From contig JAFHCF010000180.1 in the NCBI GenBank assembly GCA_048497495.1, forward strand, positions 1 to 5,857: a stretch of DNA of 5,857 nucleotides, given 5' to 3'. This DNA comes from JAFHCF01 sp048497495 (GTDB taxonomy: Bacteria; Pseudomonadota; Alphaproteobacteria; Rhizobiales; Ancalomicrobiaceae). This document shows positions 4,445 through 5,857 of the stretch, piece by piece (positions within the stretch are counted from its first letter, which is position 1; each line of letters begins with the position of its first letter). The notes beneath the pieces were generated by a model. That model was given only the letters and a program-made list of their open reading frames with translations, did not search any database and was not told the origin of the DNA. The position numbers and the translations under genes are program-made.

Positions 4445-5398
4445 TCACTCGACGAAGACGTAGATGTCGACCACCACCCGGTCTTCCGGCGAGGCGATGG
4501 CGTCCTCGCCGTATTCCTCGACCATGGTGGTGAGGGTCAGGCCGTTGGCGACGATGTAGTCGTCGATGCGGGCATAGACCTCCTCGAGGTCCTCGGCGGT
4601 CGACGACGGGGAGAAACGCAGCGCCGGCCCGGAGGGCGAGACGTCCGCCTTGACGCTCTTGGGCAGCTTGGCGGCCTTCGCCGGCTTGTCGATGGGCAGC
4701 ATGACGACGAAGGAGAAGCCGGAGTCGTCACTCTCGACATATTGCACCAGGGGGGCGCCGTCCGGCTTCACTCCCGACTTCTTGGCGGCGATGGCGAGGG
4801 TCTCGAAGGCGGTGCCGAGCTTGTCCTCCGCCTCCTCCCAGTTGCCTTGGCCGGAGACCGAGAGCACCGGGCGTTCCGCCAGTTCGACTTCCTCGGGGAG
4901 GAGTTCGGGGGCGGCGGCCTTGTCCTCGGCCGGGGCGGTCGCGGCCGGCGGCGCGGTGGGGGTCGACGGCGCGGCGGTAGCCGGGGCGGGTGCCGGCGCG
5001 GCCGGAGTGGCGGTGGCCGGCGCCGGGGTGGGAGCCTGGGCCGGCGCGGCCGGAGCAGCGGGCTCGGCCTTGGCGGGCTCGGGTGCGGCGGGCGCGGCCG
5101 GTACGGCGGCCTTCGGCGCTTCGGTAGGCTTCGGCGCCTCCGGCGCGGCAGCCGCGGGCGCGGCCTCGGCCGGTGCCGCCGCCGTGGGGGAAGCCTCGGC
5201 CGGCGTGACCGCCGTGGGTTTGGGTTCGGCCGGCGTGACCGCCGGCGTGGGCGCCGCCGGCGCCGGCGCGGTGGCGGCCGGCGTCTCGGGTGGCTTCGGC
5301 GCGGTCTGGTCCTGCGCTCGTCCGACGGCGGGTTGGACGACGAGGGCACCGAGGGCGAGCAGAGCGGCGGCGCTCATCTTGGCGGTCATGCGGGACAT
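4445..5398 (-). CDS. Secreted Ala/Pro-linker protein with C-terminal GyrI-like effector-binding domain
   Basis: The product is 317 residues. An N-terminal signal peptide is clear: basic MSRMTAK, hydrophobic AAALLALGALVV (10-21), and a probable cut after VGRAQ (about 29). Residues 30 to about 165 are a low-complexity Ala/Pro linker with imperfect 10-residue repeats of the type AVTPAExxPT, probably disordered. Residues about 170-317 resemble the GyrI-like/AraC effector-binding (SOUL-type) fold, with RPVLSVSGQGNWEEAEDKL, GFSFVVMLPI and ALRFSPSSTAEDLEEVYARI. It continues YIVANGLTL, VEEYGED and a final VVDIYVFVE. Such domains bind small molecules, but no DNA-binding domain is present here and the export signal points to the periplasm, so the ligand and role are unknown. 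The start ATG 5396-5398 has AAAGGTG upstream; a more distal ATG at 5417-5419 (MKRERCA) lacks one. It is transcribed toward ffh. Confidence 0.85.
   Translation of the reverse strand: MSRMTAKMSAAALLALGALVVQPAVGRAQDQTAPKPPETPAATAPAPAAPTPAVTPAEPKPTAVTPAEASPTAAAPAEAAPAAAAPEAPKPTEAPKAAVPAAPAAPEPAKAEPAAPAAPAQAPTPAPATATPAAPAPAPATAAPSTPTAPPAATAPAEDKAAAPELLPEEVELAERPVLSVSGQGNWEEAEDKLGTAFETLAIAAKKSGVKPDGAPLVQYVESDDSGFSFVVMLPIDKPAKAAKLPKSVKADVSPSGPALRFSPSSTAEDLEEVYARIDDYIVANGLTLTTMVEEYGEDAIASPEDRVVVDIYVFVE
5166..5255 (-). repeat. Three tandem 30-base units in the linker of the GyrI-like gene
   Basis: Units begin at 5166, 5196 and 5226 with a 30-base period (10 codons). The 18-base sequence at 5196-5213 is repeated exactly at 5226-5243, and the unit at 5166 is a diverged copy. 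They encode AVTPAEPKPT, AVTPAEASPT and AAAPAEAAPA. A separate exact 16-base repeat lies at 4992-5007 and 5040-5055 in the same linker. These are coding repeats that would allow the linker to change length in frame. Confidence 0.7.
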
Positions 5399-5402
5399 CG
5401 CA

Positions 5403-5409
5403 CACCTTT
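5403..5409 (-). promoter_or_regulatory. Ribosome-binding site deciding the start of the GyrI-like gene
   Basis: AAAGGTG on the - strand lies just upstream of ATG 5396-5398, with six bases between the AGG core and the start codon. It falls inside the reading frame if the upstream ATG at 5417-5419 is used, and that ATG has no purine stretch of its own. The shorter form also places the signal peptide at its usual distance from the N-terminus. Confidence 0.7.
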
Positions 5410-5451
5410 CGCGTTTCATCGATCCCGGAAGCACGATCGATACGAATCGAG

Positions 5452-5553
5452 GTCGGCCGAAGAATGGCTCATTCCGTCGAGGCTTGCACGATATTCCAGC
5501 GTCGGCCGACGATCGCGGCGACACGAGGAAGCGGCGGCTTCGAGACCTCGAAG
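5452..5553. promoter_or_regulatory. Palindromes in the gap upstream of the GyrI-like gene, possible operators
   Basis: The 219-base gap 5399-5617 has no gene I can support. It holds GTCGGCCGA at 5452-5460 and again at 5501-5509, the second within a perfect 12-base palindrome CGTCGGCCGACG (5500-5511). It also has a 7-bp inverted repeat CTTCGAG-AC-CTCGAAG (5538-5553). These lie where the promoter of the GyrI-like gene should be, but no convincing -35/-10 pair was found. Short GC palindromes are common in such genomes, so this is weak. Confidence 0.25.
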
Positions 5554-5617
5554 ACATCGCCCGAGAACATGGCGGAAAAGAAGCGAGAGGATCGATCGGC
5601 GGGGAGCGGTCGAGCGG

Positions 5618-5857
5618 TCAACCGCCGATGCGGCGGGGCCGGTCGAAGGCCCAGGGGTGCTTCGGGCCGACGGCGGCGAGGCGCTGGACGATCTTCGGGG
5701 CGCGGGTGACGGTGAACTCGGCCGCCAGTTCGCCCTGCTCGTAGCCGACCACCACCAGGTCGCCGAGGACGGCGGGCGCGAGGAGTTCGTTGGGCGCCAA
5801 CATGAAGGTCGGGTTCGACGGCTTGCCGAAACGCTCCTGGCCGCGGGCGAAGGTCTC
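5618..5857 (-). CDS. C-terminal part of a probable class I SAM-dependent methyltransferase (partial)
   Basis: The frame is open from the right window edge to TGA at 5618-5620 and gives 79 residues beginning ETFARGQERFGKPSNPTF. The pattern GQERFGKPSNPTFMLAPNELL, then LVVVGYEQGEL and PKIVQRLAAVG, resembles the last strands of small class I methyltransferases. In those, GRPxNPxFLLRPxELL and a VVAYEDG-like strand precede a final VQRIxAV strand. The SAM-binding glycine motif would lie outside the window, so the family call is by resemblance of the tail only and the substrate is unknown. An ATG at 5801-5803 is internal, not the start, since homology-like sequence continues upstream. A 6-bp hairpin (5622-5636) covers its last codons. 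It is in the same direction as the GyrI-like gene, 219 bases away. Confidence 0.6.
   Translation of the reverse strand, partial: ETFARGQERFGKPSNPTFMLAPNELLAPAVLGDLVVVGYEQGELAAEFTVTRAPKIVQRLAAVGPKHPWAFDRPRRIGG

Noticed and set aside
4920..5290. Repeated GC-rich segments that might suggest a CRISPR or other non-coding repeat array
   Set aside because: The periods are multiples of three and in frame with the Ala/Pro linker. There are no regular spacers, so they are coding low-complexity repeats.
5604..5619. Tandem 8-mer GAGCGGTC at the methyltransferase stop
   Set aside because: Only two short copies in GC-rich sequence; probably chance.
4650..5744. A 364-codon open frame on the + strand, rich in Gly/Ala
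   Set aside because: It mirrors the Ala/Pro linker of the GyrI-like gene, whose signal peptide, ribosome-binding site and conserved C-terminal domain establish the - strand as coding.

Overview
The window is a GC-rich stretch of bacterial chromosome that reads as an alphaproteobacterium, most likely Hyphomicrobiales (Rhizobiales). This rests on the order ffh-rpsP-rimM-trmD-rplS, alphaproteobacterial sequence features (TrmD 'LLEYPHYTRPQVWEG', a bS16 with a Lys/Ala-rich tail, a long Gly/Met-rich Ffh tail) and an exported GyrI-like protein. The taxonomic call is from memory of these families, not from a search.

Layout. A Pro/Ala-rich C-terminal gene fragment runs in on the + strand (1-170). It converges on a block transcribed entirely from the - strand, with a candidate terminator for each direction in the 208-base gap. 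Read in the direction of transcription (high to low coordinates), the - strand block holds: the end of a probable SAM-dependent methyltransferase (5857-5618); a secreted Ala/Pro-linker protein with a GyrI-like effector-binding domain (5398-4445); a 241-base leader/intergenic region rich in regulatory structure (4444-4204); then ffh (4203-2680), rpsP (2532-2170), rimM (2137-1583), trmD (1586-867) and rplS (765-379).

Function. The last five genes are a conserved housekeeping cluster for protein targeting and ribosome/tRNA maturation. Ffh is the SRP GTPase that targets nascent membrane proteins. bS16 and bL19 are ribosomal proteins. RimM assists maturation of the 30S head. TrmD makes m1G37 in tRNA and so guards the reading frame. 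rimM and trmD overlap by GTGA, which suggests translational coupling.

The interesting material is mostly non-coding: a sigma70-type promoter whose -35 box lies in the loop of a 16-bp inverted repeat before ffh; a GC hairpin plus T-run inside the ffh leader that could act as an attenuator; two tandem near-identical hairpins between ffh and rpsP; and a good promoter just before rplS that would give bL19 its own transcript. I see no mobile element, CRISPR array, tRNA, rRNA or defence system, and nothing that clearly amounts to a new multi-gene system.
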